From: Ilyomonas sp965219515
GTDB taxonomy: Bacteria; Bacteroidota; Bacteroidia; Chitinophagales; Chitinophagaceae
Assembly (NCBI GenBank): GCA_965219515.1
Contig: OZ244776.1
Span: 4,092,001-4,156,000 of the forward strand
Reading direction: 5' to 3'
DNA length: 64,000 nucleotides
Numbering within the stretch: the first letter of the stretch is position 1; every line of letters starts with the position of its first letter. Positions 1 to 8,991 of the stretch are shown here, one piece after another. Both the position numbers and the translations under genes were made by a program. Under the pieces are notes generated by a model. The model saw nothing but the letters and a program-made list of their open reading frames with translations, had not been told where the DNA came from and did not search any database.

Positions 1-1898
1 CCGGTACATATCGCCATGCCACACCGCCTCTTTAAAGCGATTATAATTCGATACGGCTTCGGTGCAAAACTGTTTGTCTTTATCGCTTAGTTTATCAAAT
101 TCAATGTCAAAACCCAGCTTTCCCATGCTTGCCACATCCACACTGAATTTAAGAGGTTGTTTTCCCCAGTCCGTTACATGACAATCAACTGCAATGGAAG
201 GATAAAAAAATGAATAATCGTATTGCAGATAAATGCGCTCAACCGGTTCGGTATCATCGCTTGGCCAAAATTCGGTAAAGTATTTCAGCAGTTCATAATC
301 GGTTCTTGCGCCGCCGCCGGAGCAGAGCATCATCGGCACATCAGGATACTTGCTGCGCAAACGCTTTAGTACCTTGTACAAGCCTTTTACATACTCCACA
401 TACAAATGCGTTTGCGGTAGTTTTTTCTTTTCAAGATAAGCCGAATAAGCATTGTACATCACGGCATTACAATCCCATTTAATGAAGGCAAGTGACGGAT
501 TTTTGATGAATAAAGAATCTACAATGCCATAAACAAAATCCTGTACGGCAGGGTTGCTGAGATCGAGCACCAGTTGATTGCGGTAATATATTTCCGGGCG
601 TTGCGGCTGTCTGATTACCCAATCCAAATGCTTATGATACAAATCGCTTTGCGGGTTCACCATTTCGGGTTCTATCCAGATGCCAAATTTAATGCCCTGC
701 TGCTCTGCACTTTTTACCAGATAATTCAACCCATGTGGCAGCTTTTTTACGTTCTCCTGCCAGTCGCCCAAACCGGCATGATCGTTATTGCGCGGGTAAT
801 TATTGCCAAACCAGCCATCATCAAGCAGAAACAAATCAACGCCCAATTGTTTAGCGCCGGCAAACAAAGAGGTAATCTTGTTTTCATCAAAATCAAATTG
901 GGTAGATTCCCAGTTGTTAAGCAGGGTAAACCGTTCGCCGCCGCCATTTATCAGGCTATGTTTGCGCACCCAGCGTTGCAGTTGGCGGCTTGCGGCGCCG
1001 GTGCCGCTGTCGGAAAATGTATAGGTAAACGGCGGTGTTTGAAAGATGGTATCTTTTTGCAACGTATAATTGGAATTGTACGGATTAATGCCTGCCAGCA
1101 GCCGCAGATTGCCATACGAATCTACTTCCCATTCTTCTTTAAAATTACCGCTCCACGAAAGCTGACCCAGCATTACGCTGCTTTCGTCTTCGCTTGCCGG
1201 TTTGCCATAGGAAAGAATGAAATTGGGCGATTGCAGCAACATAGCTCTTGTGCCTAACACACTTTCGATGCTGCGAACGCCGCGCATCAACTTTACCTCA
1301 GACGGCTGCATTTCTTTTGCCCAGCTTCCTCCGAATGTGGTAAGATAGCAATCGGATTCGGAAAAATATAAATTGGCGAAACGTATTTTTTCAATATCAC
1401 AGCTTCCTTTTCATTGTGTTGTATCTCCGTCCACTGTTGAATTACATCATCCTCAATCCACAATTTATAACAAAGCGTTACGGTAAAAGGATATACCGGA
1501 TCTTTCAGCACAATGCGCGTAAGCGAAGCGCCGTCTGATGTTTGCTTTGTTTGATGGCTGAGGTATGTCAATTCCAAAGAAGAATTGCCGTCGGCATGAA
1601 GCACTTCTATGGCAGGCACCGATAAGTTCCAGGAGCCGGCAGGAGTATAAGCCGCATTGTAAATGCCGGCATTGTCATCATCAAGATGATAACCTGATGC
1701 AATGGTTGCATACTCGGACGCGTTTTGCAATGGTTTGCCTGAATAAATCATTCTCAAACGGTTGCTGTTATCGGTTTGTAAGACAATGGCGTGATGCCTG
1801 GTCTGCAAAGGAATAACGGTTGGTTGCGATATGATTTGCGTGGCTGTCATTACTCCAAATAATAAAAAAAATGGTTTGAAAATGATGATCTGTTTCAT
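1..1898 (-). pseudogene. GH36 alpha-galactosidase, frameshifted, 3' end beyond window
   Basis: Hydrolyses terminal alpha-galactosides (melibiose and raffinose type), probably after export. The start is the ATG at 1898, which opens a hydrophobic signal peptide (MKQIIIFKPFFLLFG) ending near SQP; a longer reading from 1937 adds an unconvincing leader. The first about 170 residues match the GH36 N-terminal beta domain (WTEIQHNE). The frame then breaks at the T6 run at 1386-1391. One extra base there restores an open frame to the window edge, containing FANLYFSES, GGSWAKE, LLNNWE, LDDGWFG, the nucleophile motif KWDCN (near 472-480) and the acid/base motif SDDTEP (near 260). Without correction, translation stops at 1293. 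The strong conservation after the break suggests a recent mutation or a homopolymer sequencing error. Family assignment is firm; the broken state is uncertain. Confidence 0.85.
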
Positions 1899-1954
1899 AT
1901 TGGCAGGTTTGTATAATGCGGTGCGATGGTGTTGCAAAATGTATGATGCAGAAA

Positions 1955-1982
1955 TTCAAAAGTAAAAAGTAAAAGTTCAAAA
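1955..1982. repeat. Short heptamer-repeat tract
   Basis: Four consecutive 7-base units (TTCAAAA, GTAAAAA, GTAAAAG, TTCAAAA) lie just upstream of the GH36 start. The 7-base period matches the longer heptamer-armed elements elsewhere in the window. There is no second arm, so this is either a remnant or chance in AT-rich DNA. Confidence 0.4.
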
Positions 1983-2081
1983 CATACGACTTTTGTTTCT
2001 GTATTGAAACAGGTAAATAATTATGTTGGCGAAAGTGATATTTTAAAAAAATAAAATAGTTTTAAAAAAAGTAAGGTAGCC

Positions 2082-2441
2082 ATGAACAAAGTAAATCTGG
2101 CAGAAAAATTCTCTCTTTTTCACGATTATTGGCATCCGCGGATCGCCGGTGAACTGAACGGGCAACACATTAAACTGGTAAAATTTCAGGGTGAGTTTGT
2201 GTGGCACAAACATGAAGCGGAAGATGAAATGTTTTTTGTTGTAAAAGGACAATTCGTTATGGAATTTCGGGACAAACAAATTGAACTGAACGAAAACGAA
2301 TTTTTGATTGTACCCAAAGGCGTGGAGCACAAACCGGTTGCTGTGAATGAAGTTTCAGTCCTGTTGTTTGAACCGGCTACAACCTTAAACACGGGCAATA
2401 TAAAAAGCGAACTGACAAAAGAAAACCTGGAATCGATCTGA
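2082..2441 (+). CDS. Single-domain cupin protein
   Basis: A small cytoplasmic cupin of 119 residues. The two conserved cupin motifs are visible: WHKHEAEDEMFFVVKGQ (about residues 42-58) with HxH and Glu metal ligands, and a second motif around LIVPKGVEHKPVA with its His. There is no signal peptide. Family members include isomerases, dioxygenases and sugar-binding regulators, and nothing here identifies the substrate. It is transcribed alone, divergent from the GH36 gene, with about 170 bases before the next gene. An opposite-strand reading over the same bases is a shadow. The cupin fold is sure; the function is unknown. Confidence 0.85.
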   Translation: MNKVNLAEKFSLFHDYWHPRIAGELNGQHIKLVKFQGEFVWHKHEAEDEMFFVVKGQFVMEFRDKQIELNENEFLIVPKGVEHKPVAVNEVSVLLFEPATTLNTGNIKSELTKENLESI

Positions 2442-2611
2442 TTGAATAACCCGGCTGTTTAATCTGGCTTGTATCAAAGCCGGAAAAGCGGATGGCTTTC
2501 GGGTTTTACCAACCGGAAAACGGCATTTTTATTTCTTAAAAAAAATCTTTTGTTCAATTGTTTTTTTCACCACTAATAAATATATCTTAGCTCTACCTTT
2601 CAATAACTTTT

Positions 2612-3577
2612 ATGAGACGCCCGACAATACTTACCCTGACAGCCATCGCATTATCTATCTCCGCCATTGCTCAAACGGTTCATGAACTTACCGATGCCAA
2701 AGACATTGTATTTGCCAGAAATTTAACCGATTGGCAATATCAGCCCGTTGACAGCCTGATGTTTGACATTTACTATCCCACCGGCGCCATGTCTGACAAA
2801 AAATATCCGGTTTATTTCAGTTTGCACGGCGGAAGCTTTACAACGGCTACCAAGCAAAGCGTTACGGAAATATCTGATGAATTTGCCGAATATGGTTTTA
2901 TTGTAATTGCACCCGACTACCGCGTTGGTTATCAGCAAAGTCCGGTTCCCTGTGTAAACGGCGAAGATTCGGTTAGTTTACGGGAAGCTATTTATCGTGC
3001 CGAGCAGGATGTAAATGCGTGCATCCGCTTTGTAGCCAATCACGCCGATTTGTTCAATGCAGATACCGCTAACATCTTTGTCGGGGGTGCCAGCGCAGGC
3101 GGTACTTTAACACTCAATGTCGGCTACATTACTGATTCTGTTGCGGCGATTTATTATCCTAATACCGTGGCTGCCTGGGGAACGCTGCAAAATTCCGGCA
3201 ACAGCGAGCCTTTTAATTATACCATCAAAGGGCTTTGCGCCATGTGGGGCGGTTTGCCTTACTGGGACGATTTAATCAACAGCAAATCCGCCATTCCTTC
3301 TATTCTTTTTAAAGGCGGCAAAGATACCAATCTGCCCAATGGAGTCGGGTATTACTTAAACTGTCCTATCGGCAGTAAAGTAAGGGCAGGACTGGGTATT
3401 TATGATGTAATGACGGCATTGCAAGTGCCATGTGTGTATCATTTTCAGCCAAACGCAGGGCATTCGGCTTACGACAATGATTTTTGCGTTGAAAGCGCAT
3501 CCTGCTTTTTTAATGCGTTAATGAATCACGCACCTTACAGCGGCTATTATCAGCTTTACGATGTTAGTTGCCACTAA
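2612..3577 (+). CDS. Secreted alpha/beta-hydrolase (esterase/lipase family)
   Basis: An exported serine hydrolase of 321 residues. A signal peptide (LTLTAIALSISAIA, cut near AQT) is followed by the oxyanion-hole HGGSF (about residues 73-77), the nucleophile elbow GGASAGG (about 157-163) and a late His in NAGHSAYD (about 289-296), the order expected for a hormone-sensitive-lipase or carboxylesterase-type fold. The Asp is probably in the GGKDTN segment. It likely cleaves esters, perhaps acetyl or feruloyl groups on polysaccharide, but the substrate is inference. There is no C-terminal sorting domain. Only about 20 bases separate it from the next gene, so the two may be co-transcribed. A weak upstream match to the Bacteroidota -7 element is not convincing. 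Confidence 0.8.
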   Translation: MRRPTILTLTAIALSISAIAQTVHELTDAKDIVFARNLTDWQYQPVDSLMFDIYYPTGAMSDKKYPVYFSLHGGSFTTATKQSVTEISDEFAEYGFIVIAPDYRVGYQQSPVPCVNGEDSVSLREAIYRAEQDVNACIRFVANHADLFNADTANIFVGGASAGGTLTLNVGYITDSVAAIYYPNTVAAWGTLQNSGNSEPFNYTIKGLCAMWGGLPYWDDLINSKSAIPSILFKGGKDTNLPNGVGYYLNCPIGSKVRAGLGIYDVMTALQVPCVYHFQPNAGHSAYDNDFCVESASCFFNALMNHAPYSGYYQLYDVSCH

Positions 3578-3598
3578 TCTCACCTTATATCAGCAAAT

Positions 3599-5257
3599 AT
3601 GAAAACGAAAACCTGCTTCTCCTTACCATTTACGATATGTCTTGCCGTAGCTTCTGTTGCCATAGCGCAACCGCCTTCCGTTGTATGGCAAAAAACCATC
3701 GGCGGCAGCAATACAGACTCGCTGGCGGCCATGAGCATCGGTGCAAATAATACATTTGTATTATGCGGATCGAGCAAATCAAATAAATCGGGAAGCAAAT
3801 CTGATAAAAACTTTGGCGGCTTCGATTACTGGGTTGTAAAAATGGACTTTTCGGGTAACGTTATCTGGAACAAAACATTCGGCGGCAAAAAAGATGACAT
3901 CGCTTCAGCAATTATTGCCACTTCGGATGGCGGTTTTCTCGTAGGCGGCACTTCCATATCTGATAAATCTGCCGGCAAAAGCGCAGCCAGCTTCAAAAAA
4001 AGCAAGGATTACTGGGTAATAAAATTAGATGCAAATGGCAATAAAATCTGGGACAAAACGCTTGGCGGTTTTTTTACGGATAAGCTTACTTCGCTTATCG
4101 AGTTGCCTTCCGGCAGATTTATGGCAGGCGGCTATTCTTTTTCCAATGATAACGGCAATAAAACCATTAAAAATCTCGGTTCGGAAAATAACGCCGATTA
4201 CTGGACGCTAATGCTTGATAAAAACGGCAACATAATTTCGCAAAGCTCATTTGGCGGCGGCAGCATGGATGTGTTAGCCTGTCTTTCGCCGGCAGGCGCA
4301 AACAATATGTATGTTGCCGGCTATTCTTATTCCATTAAATATCCCGGCCGTAAAAGTCTGCTTCCGGTGGGGAATAATGATTTCTGGATTGTAAAATCTG
4401 ACATGAACGGTACAATTCAACAGGAAACAGGCTTTGGCGGCAACCGGTCCGATTATCTAACCTGTATGCAAACGTTACATGATAATTCACTGATTATCGG
4501 CGGCTATTCCAATTCGCCGGCTTCCGGTAATAAATCGGGCAATTTTGTTGGTGTTACCGATTATTGGCTGGTAAAAACAAAAGCTGACGGCACCAAATTA
4601 TGGGATAAAACGTTTGGCGGAACTGCGGGCGATTATCTGATGTGGGTACAGCAAACAAAAGACAAGGGCTTTATTTTGGGTGGATATTCAAACTCAAACC
4701 AGGGTTATGATAAAACGCAAAATTCAAAAGGCGGTTACGATTACTGGCTTGTAAAGCTCGATTCATCCGGTAATAAGAAATGGGACAAAACCATTGGCGG
4801 AAGCGGCGATGATAAAATTTCCGCTGTTTATGAAATTGACACTAACCAGTTTATTGTGGCAGGCACATCTAATTCTGCTGTTTCGGGCGATAAAACCAAC
4901 GGAACAACTGGCAATAGCGGCGCGTCAGATTTTTGGATTTTACGGTTGAGCGCGGGTTCTGCTGCCGATAAAAATGTTTCTCAGCCGATTGCAGCTTTCT
5001 CATCCGTTGACAAAGCGGTAGGTTTTGAAATTACGCCCAACCCCGTAAGAAACACATTGACCATAAGATATTTTATGGCTGAAAACAGCAAAGCAAATTT
5101 TGTCGTATATGCCTCCAACGGCAATGCCGTTTTGAAAGCTATTTTGTTTTCTGCCGGCAGCCGTTCTTTTGACATTTCCCGGCTTGGAAAAGGCATTTAT
5201 TATGCGGTAATATATGAAGGAGATAATAAAATAACAAAGATGTTTGTGAAGGAGTAA
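3599..5257 (+). CDS. Secreted repeat protein with T9SS C-terminal sorting domain
   Basis: A 552-residue exported protein. A signal peptide (ending AIAQ) leads into seven or eight repeats of about 50-60 residues. Each carries variations of DYWVVKLD, GNKIWDKTFGG, a D-x-L or D-x-I segment, GGF-LGG and SNS-SGNK. The pattern (one WDKT strand plus a GGY strand per repeat) suggests a beta-propeller or similar all-beta solenoid. The last about 75 residues (ITPNPVRNTLTI to KMFVKE) are a typical type A T9SS sorting domain (TIGR04183 type), so the protein should be exported by PorU/T9SS and attached or released at the surface. The ligand or role is unknown. It follows the esterase closely and converges on polA. 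Confidence 0.88.
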   Translation: MKTKTCFSLPFTICLAVASVAIAQPPSVVWQKTIGGSNTDSLAAMSIGANNTFVLCGSSKSNKSGSKSDKNFGGFDYWVVKMDFSGNVIWNKTFGGKKDDIASAIIATSDGGFLVGGTSISDKSAGKSAASFKKSKDYWVIKLDANGNKIWDKTLGGFFTDKLTSLIELPSGRFMAGGYSFSNDNGNKTIKNLGSENNADYWTLMLDKNGNIISQSSFGGGSMDVLACLSPAGANNMYVAGYSYSIKYPGRKSLLPVGNNDFWIVKSDMNGTIQQETGFGGNRSDYLTCMQTLHDNSLIIGGYSNSPASGNKSGNFVGVTDYWLVKTKADGTKLWDKTFGGTAGDYLMWVQQTKDKGFILGGYSNSNQGYDKTQNSKGGYDYWLVKLDSSGNKKWDKTIGGSGDDKISAVYEIDTNQFIVAGTSNSAVSGDKTNGTTGNSGASDFWILRLSAGSAADKNVSQPIAAFSSVDKAVGFEITPNPVRNTLTIRYFMAENSKANFVVYASNGNAVLKAILFSAGSRSFDISRLGKGIYYAVIYEGDNKITKMFVKE

Positions 5258-5298
5258 TGACATGAAAGCTGTCCGGTTTTTAAATTTTTCCTGCTTTA

Positions 5299-8127
5299 TC
5301 AATGTGCTTCCAGCCAGTTGTCGCCCACGCCAAGCTCAGCTTCTACCGGCACGCCGTTTGGCAATGGCAATGCAGCTTTCATATTGTCTAAAATCAATGG
5401 CTTTAAGATCTCCACTTCGCTTTTCAGGGCGTCAAAAACCAGTTCATCGTGCACCTGCAATATCATTCTCGTTTTTAAATTTTTCTCTTTAATCGCGGCG
5501 TGAATTTTTATCATCGCCAGCTTTATCATGTCGGCCGCCGTGCCTTGTATGGGCGAGTTAACGGCATTGCGCTCGGCAAAGCCGCGCACCGTAAAGTTAT
5601 TCGAGTTAATGTCGCGCAGCCATCGTTTTCTGCCCATCAGCGTTTCGGCATATTTTTTTTCGCGGGCAAGCCGTATCATTTCATCCATATACTTCGTAAT
5701 GCCGGCAAATTCTTTTTTATAATTCTCAATAATCTCTTTCGCTTCCGCGCGGCTGATGCCAAGATTGTCCGACAAGCCAAAAGCGCCTTGCCCGTAAATA
5801 ATTCCGAAGTTGACACTCTTGGCTTTGTAGCGCATTTCTTTGGTAACATCGTCTTCCGCCACGCCAAATACTTTGGCTGCCGTTGCCGTATGAACATCTT
5901 TGTTTTGAGCAAATGCTTCGCACATATTTATGTCGCCGCTGATGGCCGCAATGATGCGCAATTCTATCTGCGAATAATCGGCGCTGATTAACACATGCTT
6001 CTCATCTCTCGGCACAAACGCCTTACGGATTTCGCGCCCGCGCTCCGTGCGAATCGGTATGTTTTGCAGGTTTGGCGCATTGCTGCTTAATCTGCCGGTA
6101 ACGGCAACAGCCTGCGCGTAAGATGTATGCACTCTGCCTGTTTTTTTATTAATCATCAGCGGCAATGCATCTACGTACGTTGACTTTAGTTTGCTTAGCT
6201 GCCGGTAGATTACAATATCATTTGCAATGCCATGCTCCTGCGCCAGCTTCATAAGCACATCTTCGCCGGTGGCATATTGCCCGCTTTTTGTTTTCTTCGC
6301 TTTCGGGTCGAGCTGCAATTTATCAAACAATATTTCGCCCAATTGTTTTGGCGATCCGATATTAAACTTTACGCCCGAAGCATCGTAAATGCGTTGCTCG
6401 GCGGCAAGCGCTTCCATATCTAACTGCAGGCTGTAATCTTTTAAAAAAGATTTGTCTATCCGCACGCCGTTACACTCCATTTCGGCAAGCACTTCAATCA
6501 ACGGCACTTCAACTTCATAAAATACTTTTTCAACATCATTTGTTTTAAGCAACGGCTCAAACTTTTCTTTTAGCTGCAGGGTAATGTCGGCATCTTCGGC
6601 AGCATAATCGGTTATTTTTTCAAACGCCGCATCGCGCATGGTAAGCTGGCCTTTTCCTTTTTTGCCAATCAGCTCTTCAATATGTACCGGCTCATAACCC
6701 AGATATTTTGCGCTCAGCAAATCCATGCCGCGCCTGCCTTCCGGCTCTATCACATAATGGGCAAGCATCGTATCCCACAAATTGCCTTTCAGTTCAATGC
6801 CATACCACTTCATTATGAGCATGTCATACTTCAAATTTTGACCGATCCATGTAATGTTTGAATTTTCAAAAAGCGGTTTAAATTGTTGTACGATTTTTCT
6901 TGTTCTTTCGCCTTCAAATGCCGGCACATAATAAGCTTCGCCAACCTGACAACAAAAGCTCATGCCTACCAGTTCTGCATTGTTGGCATCAATGCCGGTT
7001 GTTTCGGTATCGAAACAAATTTCATGTTGCTGCATCAGTTTATCCATCAATTCATTTATTTTCTCATCGGTATCAATTAAATGATACGTATGCGGCGTGT
7101 TGCTGATGTTTTTATCCGCCACCAAACCAGCGGTAACCGTTGTTTCTTCCCCTTCTGGCGAAGACGGCGGGATGAGCTCGCTGGCATCATCACTGTTGCC
7201 AAACAGGCTTTGCTGCAAAGGCTGCGGCTGCGGTGATTGAAACGCGTTAAAACCATCACCCAGAATGCGTTTGCCCAAGGTTTTAAATTCCAGTTCGGTA
7301 AACACTTCCACCAGTTCGTTATTGTTCCATCCTTTCAGTTTAAAATTTTCTTCATGAAACTGCACGGGCACAGTGGTAATGATGGTTGCCAGCTTCTTGC
7401 TCATAATGGCGTCTTCTTTTCCCTTGCGTATTTTTTCGCCCAGCGAGCCTTTGATGTTTTCCGCATCGGCAACCACATTTTCAAGCGTATCGTATTGCTT
7501 CAATAGTTTAGCAGCCGTTTTTTCGCCAATGCCTGCAATGCCGGGAATATTGTCCACCGCATCGCCCATCAAACCCAATATGTCTATCACCTGCTCTACG
7601 CGCTGAATGTCCCATTTGTCGCATATTTTCTTTGCGTCTAAAATCTCTTCCGGACTGCCCATATAAGGCGGTTTGTAAATGCACACGTGCGGGTGAATTA
7701 AAAGCTGCCCGTAATCTTTATCAGGCGTTACCATAAATACGCTGTAGCCCGCATCGGCAGCCTGCCAGGCAAGCGTGCCAATTACGTCGTCGGCTTCGTA
7801 ACCATCCACTTCCACCACCGGAATATTGAAGCCGCGGATGATGCGCTTGATGTCGTCCATCGAATCGGTCAGGTCTTCCGGCGCTGCCTGCCGGTTGGCT
7901 TTATAAGCAGCAAAATCGGTGTGCCGTTCGGTAGGCGCGGCGGTATCGAAACACACGGCAAGATGCGTAGGTTTTTCTTTATTGATTAAATCGAACAGCG
8001 TATTGGTAAAGCCAAATTGGGCGTTTGTATTGCGCCCTTTTGAAGTGATGCGCGGATTGCGGATTAAGGCATAGTAAGCGCGGTAAATAAGCGCGAGCGC
8101 ATCGAGCAGAAACAATTTTTTTTCCAT
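5299..8127 (-). CDS. polA: DNA polymerase I
   Basis: DNA repair and Okazaki-fragment polymerase of 942 residues, full length. Residues 1-270 form the 5'-3' flap exonuclease (FLLDALALIYRAYYA; the Asp cluster near DGYEADDVIG). Residues about 345-530 are a 3'-5' exonuclease with its catalytic acids retained (FDTETTG, GQNLKYDM, YAAEDAD), so proofreading looks active. The polymerase domain has SADYSQIELR (motif A), KSVNFGIIYGQ (motif B) and QVHDELVF (motif C). The exonuclease-linker region carries PLQQSLFG near residue 305, which matches the QxxLF beta-clamp-binding consensus. The gene stands alone, convergent with the T9SS cargo gene. Confidence 0.98.
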   Translation of the reverse strand: MEKKLFLLDALALIYRAYYALIRNPRITSKGRNTNAQFGFTNTLFDLINKEKPTHLAVCFDTAAPTERHTDFAAYKANRQAAPEDLTDSMDDIKRIIRGFNIPVVEVDGYEADDVIGTLAWQAADAGYSVFMVTPDKDYGQLLIHPHVCIYKPPYMGSPEEILDAKKICDKWDIQRVEQVIDILGLMGDAVDNIPGIAGIGEKTAAKLLKQYDTLENVVADAENIKGSLGEKIRKGKEDAIMSKKLATIITTVPVQFHEENFKLKGWNNNELVEVFTELEFKTLGKRILGDGFNAFQSPQPQPLQQSLFGNSDDASELIPPSSPEGEETTVTAGLVADKNISNTPHTYHLIDTDEKINELMDKLMQQHEICFDTETTGIDANNAELVGMSFCCQVGEAYYVPAFEGERTRKIVQQFKPLFENSNITWIGQNLKYDMLIMKWYGIELKGNLWDTMLAHYVIEPEGRRGMDLLSAKYLGYEPVHIEELIGKKGKGQLTMRDAAFEKITDYAAEDADITLQLKEKFEPLLKTNDVEKVFYEVEVPLIEVLAEMECNGVRIDKSFLKDYSLQLDMEALAAEQRIYDASGVKFNIGSPKQLGEILFDKLQLDPKAKKTKSGQYATGEDVLMKLAQEHGIANDIVIYRQLSKLKSTYVDALPLMINKKTGRVHTSYAQAVAVTGRLSSNAPNLQNIPIRTERGREIRKAFVPRDEKHVLISADYSQIELRIIAAISGDINMCEAFAQNKDVHTATAAKVFGVAEDDVTKEMRYKAKSVNFGIIYGQGAFGLSDNLGISRAEAKEIIENYKKEFAGITKYMDEMIRLAREKKYAETLMGRKRWLRDINSNNFTVRGFAERNAVNSPIQGTAADMIKLAMIKIHAAIKEKNLKTRMILQVHDELVFDALKSEVEILKPLILDNMKAALPLPNGVPVEAELGVGDNWLEAH

Positions 8128-8272
8128 CGAAACGAAGATAATAAAAGAAGGGTGGAAGCGGCGTGAACGATTTATTTGAATGATAATGAATTGCCTTATA
8201 AAATTTATTTACAGTTCAACCTTATTCCGTCTTACCATATCTTCGGTTAAAACTTATCAATTTAAATTTTCT

Positions 8273-8833
8273 ATGAAAAAACAATTTGGATTTCTGACAA
8301 TAGCGTCAGGTATTGTATGTGTGCTGGCAGTAACAAGCTGCGAAAAAAATGTCAGTAATGTGCCACAAAATTCAGCAGAAGGTGCAGAAAAAACAGCCAT
8401 TGATCTTCAGTCAGGGCAAAATGTTACCTTCCCTTATGCACCTTATAAAATATTAGGCTTATACAGCCTTCGCGGCAGCCGAACAAAATACTTTGGACAA
8501 GCAAACGACAACGGTGATAACATTATGGTAATATATGATTATTTTGGTGAAAAAAAGATAGAGACATCACGCTCCGATAGAGGTTTCACCTGTGGCTGTG
8601 GCGAGCCCAATCTTACCAGTCTTGGATGGAAGTACGTCATTCGTTATAACCCGGTTTCAAAGCAAATTTTATTATCACCAAACGATACAATGGCTGCGGC
8701 CATAAGGCCTAACTCTTTTGAAGCTTTGGCGGCGGTTTATAACCCTGCTTCTCAATCTTTCACTTTTCAAACCCGCTATACAGACACAGACGGTAACGAA
8801 AATGAAGTGATAGATATCCTAAATAAAGAGTAA
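8273..8833 (+). CDS. Lipoprotein of unknown function
   Basis: The ATG at 8273 opens a signal sequence with a lipobox ending VTSC, followed by EKN, typical of Bacteroidota lipoproteins; the longer reading from 8180 adds a non-signal leader and is rejected. The mature part of about 160 residues has two close Cys in FTCGCGEPN and beta-rich sequence with many Asn, Asp and Tyr. I do not recognise a family. It is transcribed divergently from polA and followed at once by a strong terminator, so it is monocistronic. Confidence 0.7.
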   Translation: MKKQFGFLTIASGIVCVLAVTSCEKNVSNVPQNSAEGAEKTAIDLQSGQNVTFPYAPYKILGLYSLRGSRTKYFGQANDNGDNIMVIYDYFGEKKIETSRSDRGFTCGCGEPNLTSLGWKYVIRYNPVSKQILLSPNDTMAAAIRPNSFEALAAVYNPASQSFTFQTRYTDTDGNENEVIDILNKE

Positions 8834-8845
8834 AAGCTACATCAA

Positions 8846-8877
8846 TAAAAATGCTCCATAACTATGGAGCATTTTTA
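8846..8877 (+). terminator. Intrinsic terminator after the lipoprotein gene
   Basis: The stem ATGCTCCAT/ATGGAGCAT extends by an A-run pairing with a T-run, has a 4-base loop and ends in TTTTT. It lies 13 bases after the stop codon. Confidence 0.88.
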
Positions 8878-8991
8878 TGGTAGCGATGATTGGTATAGTC
8901 TTGCGATAGTAAAATCATAAGTCAGTAACATCGCTGAAAATGCGACGTTTCACAAGTTTCACAAAAAACTTATTTTGAAGCGCTCTTTATT

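Noticed and set aside
574..1257. 227-codon plus-strand reading across the GH36 gene
   Set aside because: It is the opposite-strand shadow of the catalytic domain, whose correct frame contains all GH36 motifs.
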